From positions 62,001-126,000 of the forward strand of contig NZ_BCQJ01000002.1 of assembly GCF_001544375.1 (NCBI RefSeq): DNA of 64,000 nt, given 5' to 3'. The notes under the pieces were generated by a model. That model was not told the origin of the DNA, ran no database searches, and saw only the letters and a list, made by a program, of their open reading frames with translations. The stretch comes from Enterococcus canis NBRC 100695 (GTDB lineage: Bacteria > Bacillota > Bacilli > Lactobacillales > Enterococcaceae). Every line of letters starts with the position of its first letter. The first letter of the stretch is position 1. Of the stretch, positions 63,607 through 64,000 are shown piece by piece. The position numbers and the translations under genes were made by a program.

Positions 63607-64000
63607 ATGTCGGTCTTGCTGCCACAAACCTTCAATCCTGAGATTTTGTATATTTGTGATACTTGGAGCGAGGTGGGACAATCCTCACCCATCCATCATC
63701 ATGACTTTTTAGAGCTTAGTTTCATTTTGGAAGGCGAAAGCTATTATACTTTAGAAAGCGAGAGTGGTATTCCATTACATGCTGGTCAGCTGTTGGTCTT
63801 AAATCCGGGATTCCGTCACGGAGAAGCGCAGATTCAAGGCTGCTCCCATCAGCTGCATGTTGGGATTCGCAATGTCTCACTCACCGGACTTTCCCGTAAC
63901 TTTATGCCCAACGAAGCCCCGTTGGTAGACTTAGGTAAATTTCATCACCAAGTCATGGAACAGGCCTGGCTGTTGCAAAGAGAAGCCCAAGAAGAAGAAA
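63607..64000 (+). CDS. AraC-family regulator, N-terminal part (truncated by window end)
   Basis: ATG 63607 lies behind AAAGGAGGCGCTTTCC and the frame stays open to the window end (131 codons seen). The visible part is a cupin-like AraC sensor domain: SSPIHHHDFLELSFILEGESYYTLESESGIPLHAGQLLVLNPGFRHGEAQIQG. The DNA-binding domain would lie beyond the window. Divergent from the ABC exporter operon with 109 bases between, so that operon is a plausible target. Confidence 0.8.
   Translation, partial: MSVLLPQTFNPEILYICDTWSEVGQSSPIHHHDFLELSFILEGESYYTLESESGIPLHAGQLLVLNPGFRHGEAQIQGCSHQLHVGIRNVSLTGLSRNFMPNEAPLVDLGKFHHQVMEQAWLLQREAQEEE

Overview
The window looks like chromosomal DNA from a low- to moderate-GC Gram-positive of the order Lactobacillales, most likely Enterococcus or a close relative. 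The reasons are strong AGGAGG-type ribosome binding sites, frequent GTG and TTG starts, a copYZAB copper operon in the Enterococcus hirae order, an mntH plus universal-stress-protein pair, and a dinG-ypmB-aspB-asnS block in Bacillus/Enterococcus order. I cannot name the species from sequence alone. No prophage, insertion sequence, CRISPR array, rRNA or replication origin is visible. Layout: 1-3.6 kb holds the tail of a GNAT acetyltransferase interrupted by a stop, the DEAD-box helicase cshB, a VanZ/RDD membrane protein and a TetR regulator. 3.6-5.8 kb is a small accessory patch behind a tRNA-Ser(CGA): an unknown membrane protein, an XRE-regulator cassette with two tandem palindromic operators, and small unknown genes. 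5.8-14.6 kb carries membrane and transport functions: a CNNM/CorC-type protein, a split ThrE-type exporter, mntH plus a stress protein under a MntR-like box, a TVP38 protein, a membrane glycerophosphodiesterase, and several proteins under 60 residues. 14.6-20.5 kb has an Mga-like regulator operon divergent from a MoxR-DUF58-transglutaminase operon. 20.5-31.5 kb is the metal region: copY-copZ-copA-copB with two cop boxes, an APC permease, a YtrA-type GntR operon, and a Cd/Zn-type P-ATPase with an ArsR-type operator. 31.6-41 kb holds asnS-aspB-ypmB-dinG, a MocR-type regulator with an apparent frameshift at its N-terminus, and a PadR/DUF1700 pair. 41-44.4 kb has guaC, with PurR-type boxes upstream, divergent from an ABC exporter plus HTH protein whose promoter carries helically phased repeats. 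44.4-47.6 kb is an Eis-like acetyltransferase, an aldo/keto reductase and an alpha/beta hydrolase. 47.6-57.5 kb is the purine operon purC-S-Q-L-F-M-N-H-D, transcribed leftward from a PurBox promoter. 57.6-64 kb has an unknown 125-residue protein divergent from the pur operon, oligoendopeptidase F, a heterodimeric ABC exporter with one degenerate nucleotide site, and the start of an AraC-type regulator. How the genes work together: CopY senses copper, CopZ delivers it, and CopA/CopB move it. The nine pur enzymes make IMP from PRPP, apart from the PurE/PurK and PurB steps which are not in this stretch, and GuaC returns GMP to IMP. The same AAACACGAACG-type box lies upstream of both guaC and purC, so a shared PurR circuit is likely. 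The least explained parts are the XRE cassette, the repeat-controlled ABC/HTH operon, the orphan promoter-terminator unit near 37.9-38.0 kb, the frameshifted MocR gene, and the small hydrophobic proteins.
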